Shown here piece by piece: positions 8,497 through 17,181 of a DNA stretch of 64,000 bases; position 1 is the first letter of the stretch, and the number at the start of each line of letters is the position of its first letter. The translations under genes were made by a program, and so were the position numbers. The notes beneath the pieces are model-generated. The model worked only from the letters and a program-made list of their open reading frames with translations, did not search any database and was not told where the DNA came from. The DNA comes from Actinomycetota bacterium. Its GTDB lineage: Bacteria > Actinomycetota > Aquicultoria > Aquicultorales > Aquicultoraceae. The stretch is taken from the NCBI GenBank assembly GCA_018333515.1, contig JAGXSZ010000030.1, positions 245,978 through 309,977 on the forward strand. Direction: 5' to 3'.

Positions 8497-8600
8497 GTGC
8501 GCTCATGCGTTGCGAAAACATTAAGTGTAAAGTGCGCTGACCGTTGCAGCAACTCAAAATCAAGAATGAAGCCGTAGCGAAATCGAGTATTTAACAGTTT

Positions 8601-8614
8601 GTAACAATTGCAAC
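8601..8614 (+). promoter_or_regulatory. operator-like site upstream of tusA
   Basis: GTAACAATTGCAAC resembles the GTAACAATTGGTAC palindrome found at the sat, apr and dsr promoters (12 of 14 positions match the apr site). No good -35/-10 is seen at the expected spacing, so it is only a candidate member of that regulon. Confidence 0.35.
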
Positions 8615-8895
8615 ACGATGTTAGCAGTTAGCTCAATCTTTGTCAAGGCTGGATTGCAGGTAAAGTGTTGTGAAACCCGGTTTGACGGCTTTTCAATGAG
8701 CGAAACCCGAGGGGCGATTATCAGCGCCAAGTATGTCGGCTCGACGGCAAAGAGCTTAAGCGCGGCGGTTGAAATTATCGCCGAATTTTGTTATTAACCA
8801 TAGAGAGAGTTCTTTATATGATGATAAGATATAAGCGGAGTGTCGTTCTCAGGCTCGATTTCAAGGATACCCGTTCAAAAGGAGGGATATTTAGT

Positions 8896-9123
8896 ATGCA
8901 AGCAGATGAAGTTTTAAATGCTCAAGGTGACGTTTGCCCAATGCCGATTTTGAAAACAAAAAAGGCTATGGATAAACTATCTACAGGCCAGGTGCTGCTT
9001 TTGCAGAGCACCGACCCCGGTTCACATCAGGATTTGGTCTCATGGTGCGAGCGCACAGGAAACAAGCTTGTCAAGCATGAAGAAAAAGACGGTGTTTATA
9101 GCTATTGGGTCGAGAAGAAATAG
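8896..9123 (+). CDS. tusA: TusA-family sulfur carrier protein
   Basis: A 75-residue TusA/SirA-like sulfur carrier. The CPMP motif at residues 14-17 supplies the persulfide-forming Cys. The family pattern continues with LKTKKAMDKLSTGQVL, TDPGS and W..TG..L. TusA proteins relay sulfane sulfur between sulfurtransferases, DsrEFH and DsrC. The ATG at 8896 follows AAAAGGAGGGA; an upstream in-frame start at 8788 has no such site. It stands alone, followed by a hairpin cluster, but fits the dsrEFH and SQR genes nearby. Confidence 0.9.
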   Translation: MQADEVLNAQGDVCPMPILKTKKAMDKLSTGQVLLLQSTDPGSHQDLVSWCERTGNKLVKHEEKDGVYSYWVEKK

Positions 9124-9185
9124 CCTATAGCGCGCGAGCGCCGGTCCCGCCGGCAAATTCAGCGCAACCGTCCGCGCATCGGGTG

Positions 9186-9324
9186 GGCTCCGAAGCCTAG
9201 GCGCGGCCTTCGAATTGGAAGTATGCCTTCCAGGGTTCGACCAGGTCTAGGCTTCGGAGCCTAGACCCAACTCGGTTGAATCCCCGTCGTAGATGATAAT
9301 CCTCGACGGGGATTATCATCTACG
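9186..9324. repeat. cluster of nested strong hairpins between tusA and aprB
   Basis: Three overlapping palindromes occur in 140 bp. Bases 9186-9200 pair with 9247-9261 (15 bp). Bases 9244-9253 pair with 9258-9267 around a TCGG tetraloop (10 bp). Bases 9288-9302 pair with 9310-9324 (15 bp), and CCCCGTCG inside this last region has a second partner CGACGGGG. The last two are exceptionally stable. They may end tusA transcription, but lack T-runs and look like REP/MITE-type elements. Confidence 0.75.
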
Positions 9325-9410
9325 TGCGCGGCGGGGAATCAGCTTTAAGTCTGCTATGTGAACCGGGATGAGTTTCGCGCTTAAACGAGGAAAATTTGTT
9401 TGATAGGCTC

Positions 9411-9460
9411 TTGACAAAGAAAAGGGTAATTGCTATCATCCATGTAACAATTGGTACATG
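9411..9460 (+). promoter_or_regulatory. aprBA promoter and operator
   Basis: TTGACA (9411-9416), 17 bp, TATCAT (9434-9439), then 4 bp to the palindrome GTAACAATTGGTAC (9444-9457), which extends to CATG at both ends (9441-9460). The start of transcription would fall inside the operator. The same geometry occurs at sat and dsrC. The palindromic CAATTG core is like MarR-type operators. An imperfect half site (GTAATTGCTATC) overlaps the -10. Confidence 0.8.
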
Positions 9461-9824
9461 AGTCGCGTGACCATTGGAATTTCTTTCCCGAATTTCTTTT
9501 TTTGTATTAATCGAATGATTAAGAATGACCGCGGGCCACTATTGTTTTGGCTACAGTTGTTTATATGCTTACAGTCCTCGATGCACTCACAACCGAAGAC
9601 ACTCGACGGTAATTTAGCTCGATGAGGCAATCCAAGCTCAATGAGCTTAACATACGCAAAGTGGATTGCATAATTGCATTAGCTTGTCTATATTGGCACG
9701 AAAGGGGGTCTGTTAACAGGCCGAGAAGCGGTTATGGAGGCATTCTCCATGTACAACGGCTAGCGCTTATGATAGCGCACTGTAAGGCTAGATTTAAACT
9801 CATAACATTGTAGGGAGGTAATGT
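9461..9824 (+). other. long aprBA 5' leader
   Basis: About 365 nt separate the operator from the aprB start. I find no clear small gene or known riboswitch class. It contains T-rich stretches near 9480-9510 and the aprB Shine-Dalgarno (TAGGGAGG). The length leaves room for a regulatory RNA structure, but none is convincing by eye. Confidence 0.4.
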
Positions 9825-10253
9825 ATGCCCAGTTTCGTAATCAAAGAAAAATGTGACGGCTGCAAGGGGCAAGATAAAACAGCGTGCATGTATATTTGCC
9901 CGCACGACCTTATGACACTCGACAAAGACGGGTCGGAAACCGGTACTGAGATGAAGGCTTATAACCAAGAGCCGGAGCAGTGCTGGGAGTGCTATAACTG
10001 CGTTAAGATTTGTCCGCAGCAAGCAATCGAGGTTAGGGCCTATGCTGACTTTGCCCCGTTGGGTGCGAGCGTTATCCCGATGAGGGGTACCGACTCCATC
10101 ATGTGGACGGTAAAGTTCAGAAACGGCGTTCTCAAGAGGTTCAAATTCCCTATCAGGTTGGTTCCGGAAGGTTCCGTAGACCCGTATGCGGGGACACCGG
10201 AGCCTAATTTTGATGATATCAAAAAACCAGGGTTCTTTAACTATCCACTATAA
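9825..10253 (+). CDS. aprB: adenylylsulfate reductase beta subunit
   Basis: A 142-residue iron-sulfur subunit of APS reductase, which passes electrons to the AprA FAD for APS + 2e- to sulfite + AMP in the cytoplasm. Two [4Fe-4S] clusters are bound by CDGC..CMYICP and CWECYNCVKICP. The C-terminal tail (SIMWTVKFRNG onward) is the usual AprB extension that wraps around AprA. The ATG at 9825 has TAGGGAGG upstream; a nearby ATG at 9821 is out of frame. It is first in the aprBA operon, 15 bp before aprA. Confidence 0.97.
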   Translation: MPSFVIKEKCDGCKGQDKTACMYICPHDLMTLDKDGSETGTEMKAYNQEPEQCWECYNCVKICPQQAIEVRAYADFAPLGASVIPMRGTDSIMWTVKFRNGVLKRFKFPIRLVPEGSVDPYAGTPEPNFDDIKKPGFFNYPL

Positions 10254-10268
10254 GGGAGGAGGGATAAC

Positions 10269-12254
10269 ATGGAGAAAGAAGTAAATAATTTTCAATTTGT
10301 AGAGAAACCGGAAGTCGTGGAAATAGAGACCGATCTTCTATTTATCGGCGGCGGTATGGCCGGCGCGGGCGCCGCTTTCGAGGCATGTCGCTGGGCAAAC
10401 GCAAAAGGTCTGAAAGTCGTTATGCTCGACAAGGCGGCCGTTGACAGAAGCGGTGCCGTCGCGCAGGGTCTCTCGGCCATCAACACCTACATCGGCGAGA
10501 ACGATGTTCAGGATTATGTCCGCTACGTAAGGGCCGACCTGATGGGTATCACCAGGGAGGACTTGGTTTGGGACCTCGGCAGGGTCATCGACAACTCCGT
10601 ACATCTCTTCGAAGAATGGGGTCTCCCGATTTGGAAGAGAGCCGACGACGGCTCGTCGATGGACGGTTTCCAGGCTCGCGATGCCGGCAAAGCTCTGTTG
10701 AAAGACGGCGGCGCGCCGGTTCGTTCCGGTAAGTGGCAAATCATGATCAACGGTGAGTCCTACAAGGCCATCGTCGGTGAGGTTGCCAAATTAGCTCTCG
10801 AGTCCAACAGGCAAGCAACCGGTATGGACCAGAACCTCTATGAGAGGGTCTTCACCACCAGGCTCCTTCTCGACGCCAACGTCCCGAACCGTGTCGCCGG
10901 CGCAATCGGCTTCAGCGTACGGGAGAACAAGGTCTATGTCGTTAAGGCAAACGCTACTCTTAACGGAGCGGGCGGCGCTGTAAACATCTTTAGGCCGAGG
11001 TCGGTCGGCGAGGGCATGGGCCGCGCATGGTTCCCGGTATGGAACTCGGGCTCCGGTTACGCTATGGGTATCCAGGCCGGCGCCGAGCTTACCCTCATGG
11101 AGAACCGCTTCGTCCCGATGCGGTTTAAAGACGGTTATGGCCCGGTCGGCGCATGGTTCCTCTTCTTCAAAGCCACCGCGACAAACGCGCTCGGCGAGGA
11201 TTACTGCGTGAAATATGCGGATCACCTCAAAGAGATGTATGCACCGTACGATAGCCCGATGACCACCAACCTCAGAAACCATGCCGCTATGCTGGACATG
11301 AAGGCCGGTAACGGTCCGATCTGGATGCACACCGACAAAGCGCTCCAAGAGATGGCTAAGACGATGGATGCCAAGAAGCTCAAGCACCTCGAAGCAGAGG
11401 CGTGGGAAGACTTCCTTGACATGACCATTCCGCAAGCTGGTCTCTGGGCGGCAAACAACATCGAGCCGGACAAAGTACCGTCCGAGCTAATGCCGTCCGA
11501 GCCGTATCTCCTCGGCTCGCACGCCGGTTGCGCCGGTTTCTGGTGCAGCGGTCCCGGCGATATCCCGGGCGCACCCGCCGATTGGTCATGGGGCTACAAC
11601 AGGATGTCGACGGTCGACGGTCTCTTTATGGCGGGCGACGTCGTTGGCGCGTCGGGTCACAAGTTCTCCTCAGGCTCACACGCCGAGGGCCGTATCGCCG
11701 CTAAGTCGATGGTATCATGGTGCCTCGATCACGCCGACTACAAACCGGCGGTCAAGGAGAGCATAGATGACCTCGTAGCCGAGATTTATCTGCCGATGGA
11801 GATCTACGGTAAGTACAAACAATACACGACATCACCGGATAACGTCGATGTAAACCCGAACTACATCAAACCGAGGATGTTACAGTTCAGGCTCATGAAA
11901 ATCATGGACGAGTATGTGGGTGGCGTTTCAACCTGGTATGTGACGAGCAAGACGATGCTCGATGAAGGCCTCGCAAGGCTCGCGCTCCTCAAAGAGGACT
12001 CCGCGAGGATGGCCGCAAAAGACCTCCACGAACTTCTGCGCTGCTGGGAGAATTATCACCGGATTTGGGCCGCGGAAGCTCACGCGCGCCACATCCTGTT
12101 CAGGGAAGAGACAAGGTACCCGGGTTACTACTATAGGGGCGACTTCCCGAAGATCAACGATACGGATTGGAAATGCTTCAACAACTCGAAGTTCGACCCG
12201 AACACAGGCGACTGGGTCAACTTCAAGAAAGATTACGTCAAGTTGGTTGACTAG
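10269..12254 (+). CDS. aprA: adenylylsulfate reductase alpha subunit
   Basis: A 661-residue catalytic flavoprotein of dissimilatory APS reductase. The FAD Rossmann motif GGGMAGAGAAFE is at about residues 27-38. RSGAVAQGLSAINTYIG, the ENRFVPMRFKDGYGPVGAW substrate region and HAGCAGFWCSGP are typical of AprA. GDVVGASGHKFSSGSHAEGR marks the second FAD contact. Its length matches the family (about 620-665). It starts after GGGAGGAGGG and sits in an aprBA operon closed by a strong terminator. Together with qmoABC it forms the APS-reduction branch. Confidence 0.98.
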   Translation: MEKEVNNFQFVEKPEVVEIETDLLFIGGGMAGAGAAFEACRWANAKGLKVVMLDKAAVDRSGAVAQGLSAINTYIGENDVQDYVRYVRADLMGITREDLVWDLGRVIDNSVHLFEEWGLPIWKRADDGSSMDGFQARDAGKALLKDGGAPVRSGKWQIMINGESYKAIVGEVAKLALESNRQATGMDQNLYERVFTTRLLLDANVPNRVAGAIGFSVRENKVYVVKANATLNGAGGAVNIFRPRSVGEGMGRAWFPVWNSGSGYAMGIQAGAELTLMENRFVPMRFKDGYGPVGAWFLFFKATATNALGEDYCVKYADHLKEMYAPYDSPMTTNLRNHAAMLDMKAGNGPIWMHTDKALQEMAKTMDAKKLKHLEAEAWEDFLDMTIPQAGLWAANNIEPDKVPSELMPSEPYLLGSHAGCAGFWCSGPGDIPGAPADWSWGYNRMSTVDGLFMAGDVVGASGHKFSSGSHAEGRIAAKSMVSWCLDHADYKPAVKESIDDLVAEIYLPMEIYGKYKQYTTSPDNVDVNPNYIKPRMLQFRLMKIMDEYVGGVSTWYVTSKTMLDEGLARLALLKEDSARMAAKDLHELLRCWENYHRIWAAEAHARHILFREETRYPGYYYRGDFPKINDTDWKCFNNSKFDPNTGDWVNFKKDYVKLVD

Positions 12255-12268
12255 TAGAAGAAACTCAT

Positions 12269-12304
12269 CTCCAGGCGCCCTTGCGGCGCCTGGAGAGTTT
12301 TTGT
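12269..12304 (+). terminator. rho-independent terminator after aprA
   Basis: An 11-bp perfect GC-rich stem, CTCCAGGCGCC (12269-12279) with GGCGCCTGGAG (12285-12295), with a 5-nt loop, is followed by AGTTTTTG. Confidence 0.93.
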
Positions 12305-12360
12305 GTTTTGCGATTCAAAATTTATCAGTTGAACCGGAGTTATTCCTTAAGCTTAAAATT

Positions 12361-12569
12361 TTGATGGCCGCGTTTTTAGTGTATAATTTGCATAACCAAG
12401 GGCCGGCCCGGCATGGAAGCGGGAGCCGCAACACTCTCTTAAATTCCTCGAAGGTTTTGGCCCGGCGGTGAAGCCGGGGCAAGCTTCACATAGATTGTGT
12501 ATTGTGACGATTAGATACTGGTTGTTGTGATACTTACCTTGAGAAAAATCACAACCGGGAGGAACACAA
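12361..12569 (+). promoter_or_regulatory. qmoABC promoter and structured leader
   Basis: TATAAT (12382-12387) has TTTTGA 17 bp upstream or TTGATG 15 bp upstream. The leader of about 175 nt contains two similar GC-rich units, 12405-12432 and 12459-12484. Each begins GGCCCGGC, contains GAAGC and ends in a GCAA-type run; the second folds as CCCGGC-GGTGAA-GCCGGG. A further repeat pair GTTGTGAT/ATCACAAC ends next to the qmoA Shine-Dalgarno. It does not match a riboswitch class I can name. Confidence 0.45.
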
Positions 12570-13835
12570 ATGTCAGAAGAGAAAAATTTAGGAAGCATTC
12601 TAGTTGTTGGAGGGGGAATAAGCGGCCTGACGACCGCCATCGAAGCCGCCGAGGTAGGATACGACGTATACCTGGTTGAAAAGAACCCATATTTGGGCGG
12701 CAGGGTCGCTCAGCTCAACAAGTATTTCCCAAAACTATGTCCGCCGGCGTGCGGCCTTGAGATCAACTTCCAAAGAATCAGGAAGAACCCCAAAGTGAAA
12801 TATTTGACGATGGCCGAGGTGGAGAGCATCTCCGGTCAGCCAGGCGATTACGATGTGACCGTCAAGGTCAAAGCGCGCAAGGTGAACGAAAATTGTACGG
12901 CGTGTAACGCTTGTGTCGAGGCTTGTCCCGTCGATAGACTTAACGACTTCAACTTCGGTATGGACTCGACGAAGGCCGTTTACTTGCCGCATCAAATGGC
13001 ATTTCCGATGAGGTACGTTATCGATGAAAAAGCCTGCAAAGGGTCTTCGTGCGCGAAGTGTGTCGAGGCTTGCAAGTACGATGCCATCGATTTGGAGATG
13101 GGGGCCGATACCGTTAACTTCAGAGTAGGTTCGGTGGTATGGGCGACCGGTTGGCAGCCGTACGAGGCATCACAGATAGAGACACTCGGCTCCGGCAAGG
13201 TGCCGAACGTCGTCACCAATATGATGATGGAGAGGCTGGCGGCCGGCAACGGCCCGACCGGTGGTCAAATCCAAAGGCCGTCAGACGGGAAAGTCCCCGA
13301 GACCATCGCGTTCGTACAGTGCGCGGGCTCAAGAGACGAGAATCATCTGGCATATTGCTCGTATATTTGCTGCATGGCTTCGCTGAAGCAGGCGACCTAT
13401 ATACTCGAGCGGAACCCCAAAGCCAAAGTTTACATATACTATATCGACCTCCGGACCCCCGGCAGGTACGAGAAGTTCTTAAAGAATATCGAGGCCAACG
13501 AGAACGTGGTCATGATAAAAGGAAAAGTCGCCAATATCACGGCGGACCCGGAATCGGGCGACCCGGTGGTCGTGGCGGAAGACATTCTCGGCGGCGGCCT
13601 GATAAGGCAGAGAGTCGATATGGTCGTACTCGCTACCGGCATGCAGCCTTCGACCGCCGAGAAGAAGGCGCCGCTTGATTTCAAATATGACGAGCATGGG
13701 CTAATCCTAGAAGATCCACAGGCAGTCGGGGTTTACGTTACCGGGTGCGCCAAAAATCCGGTAGATGTTACCTCGGGCGTAAAGGATGCTACCGGAGCGG
13801 CATTGAAGGCCATTCAAACTATGGTGAGGAGGTAG
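12570..13835 (+). CDS. qmoA: quinone-interacting membrane-bound oxidoreductase subunit A
   Basis: A 421-residue HdrA-like flavoprotein of the QmoABC complex, which links the menaquinone pool to APS reductase. FAD motif GGGISGLTTAIEAAE is at about residues 13-27. The PKLCPPACGLEINFQRI region is typical of QmoA. Cluster-binding Cys sets are CTACNACVEACP and CKGSSCAKCVEACKYD. The C-terminus VTGCAKNPVDVTSGVKDATGAAL is the second FAD contact. GGGAGG lies 7 nt before the ATG. It overlaps closely with qmoB (4-bp gap), forming one operon. Confidence 0.96.
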   Translation: MSEEKNLGSILVVGGGISGLTTAIEAAEVGYDVYLVEKNPYLGGRVAQLNKYFPKLCPPACGLEINFQRIRKNPKVKYLTMAEVESISGQPGDYDVTVKVKARKVNENCTACNACVEACPVDRLNDFNFGMDSTKAVYLPHQMAFPMRYVIDEKACKGSSCAKCVEACKYDAIDLEMGADTVNFRVGSVVWATGWQPYEASQIETLGSGKVPNVVTNMMMERLAAGNGPTGGQIQRPSDGKVPETIAFVQCAGSRDENHLAYCSYICCMASLKQATYILERNPKAKVYIYYIDLRTPGRYEKFLKNIEANENVVMIKGKVANITADPESGDPVVVAEDILGGGLIRQRVDMVVLATGMQPSTAEKKAPLDFKYDEHGLILEDPQAVGVYVTGCAKNPVDVTSGVKDATGAALKAIQTMVRR

Positions 13836-13839
13836 CGCT

Positions 13840-15984
13840 GTGGAGAAGAAACTAGGAATATATATCTGCACAGGCTGTAGTATAGGGGACGCCCTCGATA
13901 TCGAGAAACTGACGGCTCTTGCGGGGACGCAGGGCGCCGCCGTCGTCAAGACAGACGAGTTTCTTTGCGGGGACGAAGGCGCCAAGGTAATAGAGAATGA
14001 CATCTCGGGAGAGGGCGTAAACACGGTCGTTATCGCGGCGTGTTCGCAACGTGTCAACTTCGATGTCTTCAACTTCCCCGATACGATAATCGAACGTGTT
14101 AATTTGCGCGAGCATGTCGCGTGGTCGCATACGCCAAACGACGAAGATACCCAGATGCTCGCCGAGGACTACCTGAGAATGGGGGTAGCCAAAGCGAAAA
14201 GAATGGAGCTTCCCGAGCCGCATATCGAAGAGGACATCTCGAGGACGGTTCTCGTCATCGGCGGCGGTATCTCGGGCTTGACGGCCGCGTTAGAGGTCGC
14301 CAAGACCGGCTACGACGCGGTCTTAGTCGAGAAAGAAGCGGAACTCGGCGGCTTCATGAATAAGATGCATAAAGTCGTCCCGAGAAGGTATCCGTTCGCC
14401 AAGCTCGAGGCCCCGAGCATCGGCGCGGTTATAGGTGAGGTTACGGGCGACCCGAATATCAAAGTATACACTTCGTCGCAGGTCGAGAAGGTAGAGGGGC
14501 AGCCCGGTAAGTTCAAAGTCACAATCGCTTCGCCGCAAGGCGCGGTCGAGACGCCGGCCGGCGCGGTCATCATGGCGAGCGGCTGGAGGCCGTATGACGC
14601 GAACAAGCTCGACAATTACGGCTTCGGGCAGTTCCCGAACGTTATAACGAACGTAATGATGGAAGAGATGGCCAAGAACGGCCCGATAACTCGCCCGTCG
14701 GACGGCGCGCCCGCGAAAAGTGTCGCTTTCATACAGTGCGCGGGCCAGAGGGACGAAGAACACCTGCCATATTGTTCATCGGTATGCTGCTTGGGTTCGT
14801 TGAAGCAAGCGACTTATGTTCGCGAGAAAGACGCGAACGCGAAAGCATATATATTTTATAAAGACATGAGGACACCCGGCCAGTACGAACTCTTCTATAA
14901 GAGCGCGCAGGACGACGAGGGCATCTTCATGACAAAGGGTAATGTCACCAGCGTAGGCGAGGGCGACGGCAACAGCCTCGTCGTCGAAGTCGAAGAGACC
15001 TTGCTCGGCGAGCCGGTCAAGGTCGGCGTCGATTTGCTCGTGCTGGCTACCGGTATGGTTCCGACCACCGTCGACGACCCGGTTCTGAACCTGGCTTACA
15101 GACAAGGCCCGGGCCTTCCCGACCTCGAACTCTACAACGGGTTCGCCGATTCGAATTTCATCTGTTTCCCGTATGAGAGCAGAAGAACCGGCGTCTTCCC
15201 GACCGGTGGAGTTAAGATGCCGCTGAGCGGGGCAGAGAGCATCGAAGATGCGACCGGTGCGGCGCTCAAAGCTATCCAGGTCATCGAATCGGTAGCGGTC
15301 GGCAAGGCCGTTCACCCGAGGTCCGGCGACTCGACATATCCGGAGTTCTTCCTCCAAAGGTGCACGCAGTGTAAGCGTTGCACGGAGGAGTGCCCGTTCG
15401 GCACGCTCGATGAGGACGAGAAGGGCACGCCGCTGCCGAATCCGAACCGCTGCAGGCGATGCGCAATCTGCCTAGGCGCTTGTCCGGAGAGGATCATCAA
15501 CTTCAAGAACTACAGTATCGATATCTTAGCCTCGGCCATTAAGGCGATCCATGTCCCGGAAGAAGAAGAAAACAAGCCGCGCGTAATAGCGTTTGTCTGC
15601 GAAAACGACGCGTATCCGGCCTTCGACATGGCCGGCATCAACCGTCTGCAGTATAATCCAAACGTCAGGATGATACCGGTACGCTGCTTGGGCTCGGTGA
15701 ACACGGTTTGGATCGCCGACTCGTTGTCGGCCGGCATCGACGGCATCATGATGATCGGATGCAAATACGGCGATGATTACCAGTGCCACTTCGCGAAAGG
15801 TAGCGAGCTTGCCAATTACAGGATGGAGAAAGTCCAGGAGACGCTCAACAGGCTGGTGCTGGAATCTGACCGAGTCAAGATTCTACAGCTCGCCATAGAC
15901 GACTACGATAAGCTCCCGAGCATTATCGATGAGTATATGGAACAACTTGATGGGTTTGGACCCAATCCCTACAAGGGCTTTTAG
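13840..15984 (+). CDS. qmoB: quinone-interacting membrane-bound oxidoreductase subunit B
   Basis: A 714-residue HdrA/MvhD-like subunit. An N-terminal cluster and flavin region (GIYICTGCSIGDAL) leads to an HdrA-type FAD domain (VIGGGISGLTAALEVAKTG, about 130-148). Two [4Fe-4S] motifs follow, CTQCKRCTEECPFG and CRRCAICLGACP (about 508-550). The last 150 residues are an MvhD-like domain (FVCENDAYPAFDMAG, VRCLGSVNTVWIADSLSAG, GCKYGDDYQCHF). It starts with GTG at 13840, well placed after AGGAGG. Expected to pass electrons between QmoC/QmoA and AprBA, possibly with flavin-based electron splitting. Confidence 0.96.
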   Translation: MEKKLGIYICTGCSIGDALDIEKLTALAGTQGAAVVKTDEFLCGDEGAKVIENDISGEGVNTVVIAACSQRVNFDVFNFPDTIIERVNLREHVAWSHTPNDEDTQMLAEDYLRMGVAKAKRMELPEPHIEEDISRTVLVIGGGISGLTAALEVAKTGYDAVLVEKEAELGGFMNKMHKVVPRRYPFAKLEAPSIGAVIGEVTGDPNIKVYTSSQVEKVEGQPGKFKVTIASPQGAVETPAGAVIMASGWRPYDANKLDNYGFGQFPNVITNVMMEEMAKNGPITRPSDGAPAKSVAFIQCAGQRDEEHLPYCSSVCCLGSLKQATYVREKDANAKAYIFYKDMRTPGQYELFYKSAQDDEGIFMTKGNVTSVGEGDGNSLVVEVEETLLGEPVKVGVDLLVLATGMVPTTVDDPVLNLAYRQGPGLPDLELYNGFADSNFICFPYESRRTGVFPTGGVKMPLSGAESIEDATGAALKAIQVIESVAVGKAVHPRSGDSTYPEFFLQRCTQCKRCTEECPFGTLDEDEKGTPLPNPNRCRRCAICLGACPERIINFKNYSIDILASAIKAIHVPEEEENKPRVIAFVCENDAYPAFDMAGINRLQYNPNVRMIPVRCLGSVNTVWIADSLSAGIDGIMMIGCKYGDDYQCHFAKGSELANYRMEKVQETLNRLVLESDRVKILQLAIDDYDKLPSIIDEYMEQLDGFGPNPYKGF

Positions 15985-15995
15985 GGGGTATGAAG

Positions 15996-17126
15996 ATGTC
16001 GGAACACCATATTGTCGAACCTGATTTGAAATTCATAAAGGACATGAAGAAGGCCGGCGGCGATTCTATGAAGAAGTGCTTCCAGTGTGCGACATGCTCT
16101 GTTGTATGCAACTTGACGCCCGACGACAGTCCTTTCCCGAGAAAAGAGATGATTTGGGCGCAGTGGGGTCAGAAAGAGAGGCTTTTGAGCGACCCGGATG
16201 TGTGGCTCTGCCATCAGTGCAATGACTGCACGGCGAAATGCCCCCGGGGAGCTAAGCCGGGCGATGTATTGGGCGCGGTAAGGAACATGTCGTTTCAGCA
16301 CTTCGCGTTCCCGAGCTTTATGGGCACGATGCTCAGCAGGCCTGCGTATCTGCCGATAATCTTGACGGTGCCGGCTATAATCCTTTGGATTCTCGCGGGC
16401 ATGTTCGGAAGTTGGGAATATCCGGAGGGGCCGATAATCTATGCGAATTTCTACCCGGAACTTCTCGTGGACGGCGCCTTTATGACCTTCGCGTTTCTCG
16501 CGGTCATTTCACTGGGTATCGGGTTAAACCGGTTCTGGAAGAGTATGGTTCACTATCACGGCGAAGCCGGCCTCATGGGCGCGCCGGTGCCGAACCTGCT
16601 CGCCGCGCTGCCGACGATATTCGCGCACAGACGGTTCAAGGAATGTGATGAGAGCAAAGACCGCTACTGGGGCCACATGGGCGTCTTCTACGGCTTTATC
16701 GGCCTCTTCATCACGACTATGATCGTTGCCGGTGCGTACTGGACCGGTCTCGGGCATACTCCGTATCCGATGAGCCATCCGCTCAAGTGGTTGGCGAACG
16801 CCAGTGCGGCGATTCTCGTGGTCGGCGCCATTATAATCACGGTAAGGCGTATAGCCTACACCAAGAGCGTATCGAGCTACTATGACTGGGCGCTTATCGT
16901 GCTCGTTCTTGGCCTCGGTGTGACCGGCTGGGCGACGCAGTTCGTGCGCTTGGCGGAGATGAAGGGCATCGCGTATCAAGTCTACTTCGTACACCTGCTC
17001 TTCGTCGCCTACCTCTTCTTGTATGCGCCGTATTCAAAGATGGCGCACCTCGCGTACAGGACCGTAGGCATGACGTTTGCGCGCCAAGCCCAAAGGGACC
17101 TCGTGGCGAAAGAGGATATCGCGTAG
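15996..17126 (+). CDS. qmoC: quinone-interacting membrane-bound oxidoreductase subunit C
   Basis: Membrane subunit that takes electrons from menaquinol. The N-terminal HdrC-like part binds two [4Fe-4S] clusters (CFQCATCSVVCN and CHQCNDCTAKCPRGAKPGD). The C-terminal half is a NarI-like cytochrome b with about six membrane segments; candidate haem His residues lie in MVHYHGEAG, GHMGVFYG and YFVHLLFVAY. ATG 15996 is spaced 7 nt from AGGGGG and is preferred over ATG 15990. A full-length QmoC, rather than HdrBC or AprM, is the arrangement usual in sulfate reducers. Confidence 0.95.
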   Translation: MSEHHIVEPDLKFIKDMKKAGGDSMKKCFQCATCSVVCNLTPDDSPFPRKEMIWAQWGQKERLLSDPDVWLCHQCNDCTAKCPRGAKPGDVLGAVRNMSFQHFAFPSFMGTMLSRPAYLPIILTVPAIILWILAGMFGSWEYPEGPIIYANFYPELLVDGAFMTFAFLAVISLGIGLNRFWKSMVHYHGEAGLMGAPVPNLLAALPTIFAHRRFKECDESKDRYWGHMGVFYGFIGLFITTMIVAGAYWTGLGHTPYPMSHPLKWLANASAAILVVGAIIITVRRIAYTKSVSSYYDWALIVLVLGLGVTGWATQFVRLAEMKGIAYQVYFVHLLFVAYLFLYAPYSKMAHLAYRTVGMTFARQAQRDLVAKEDIA

Positions 17127-17181
17127 GGTGGTAGTATGGTCGTGTCGCGGCGCGAAGTGTCGCGTCGAATAAAATAAAGTA

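Larger units (their letters stand above)
7991..8895. other. 905-bp intergenic region between sqr and tusA
   Basis: No convincing gene. The only sizeable minus-strand frame (8227-8454) lacks a Shine-Dalgarno and any family-like features. The region holds a palindrome TGAGACCCGCGTCTCA at 8023-8038, upstream of sqr (possible repressor site), a long palindrome at 8462-8496 and an operator-like site at 8601-8614. The sqr Shine-Dalgarno is AAGGAG just before its ATG. Confidence 0.6.

Noticed and set aside
10791..11435. Long antisense frame inside aprA
   Set aside because: Mirror of a highly conserved gene; no start signal or family features.
12459..12484. SAM-I riboswitch in the qmo leader
   Set aside because: GGCCC..TGAAGCC..GGCAA-like similarity is short, and the required GGTGGAGGGA element and kink-turn are missing.
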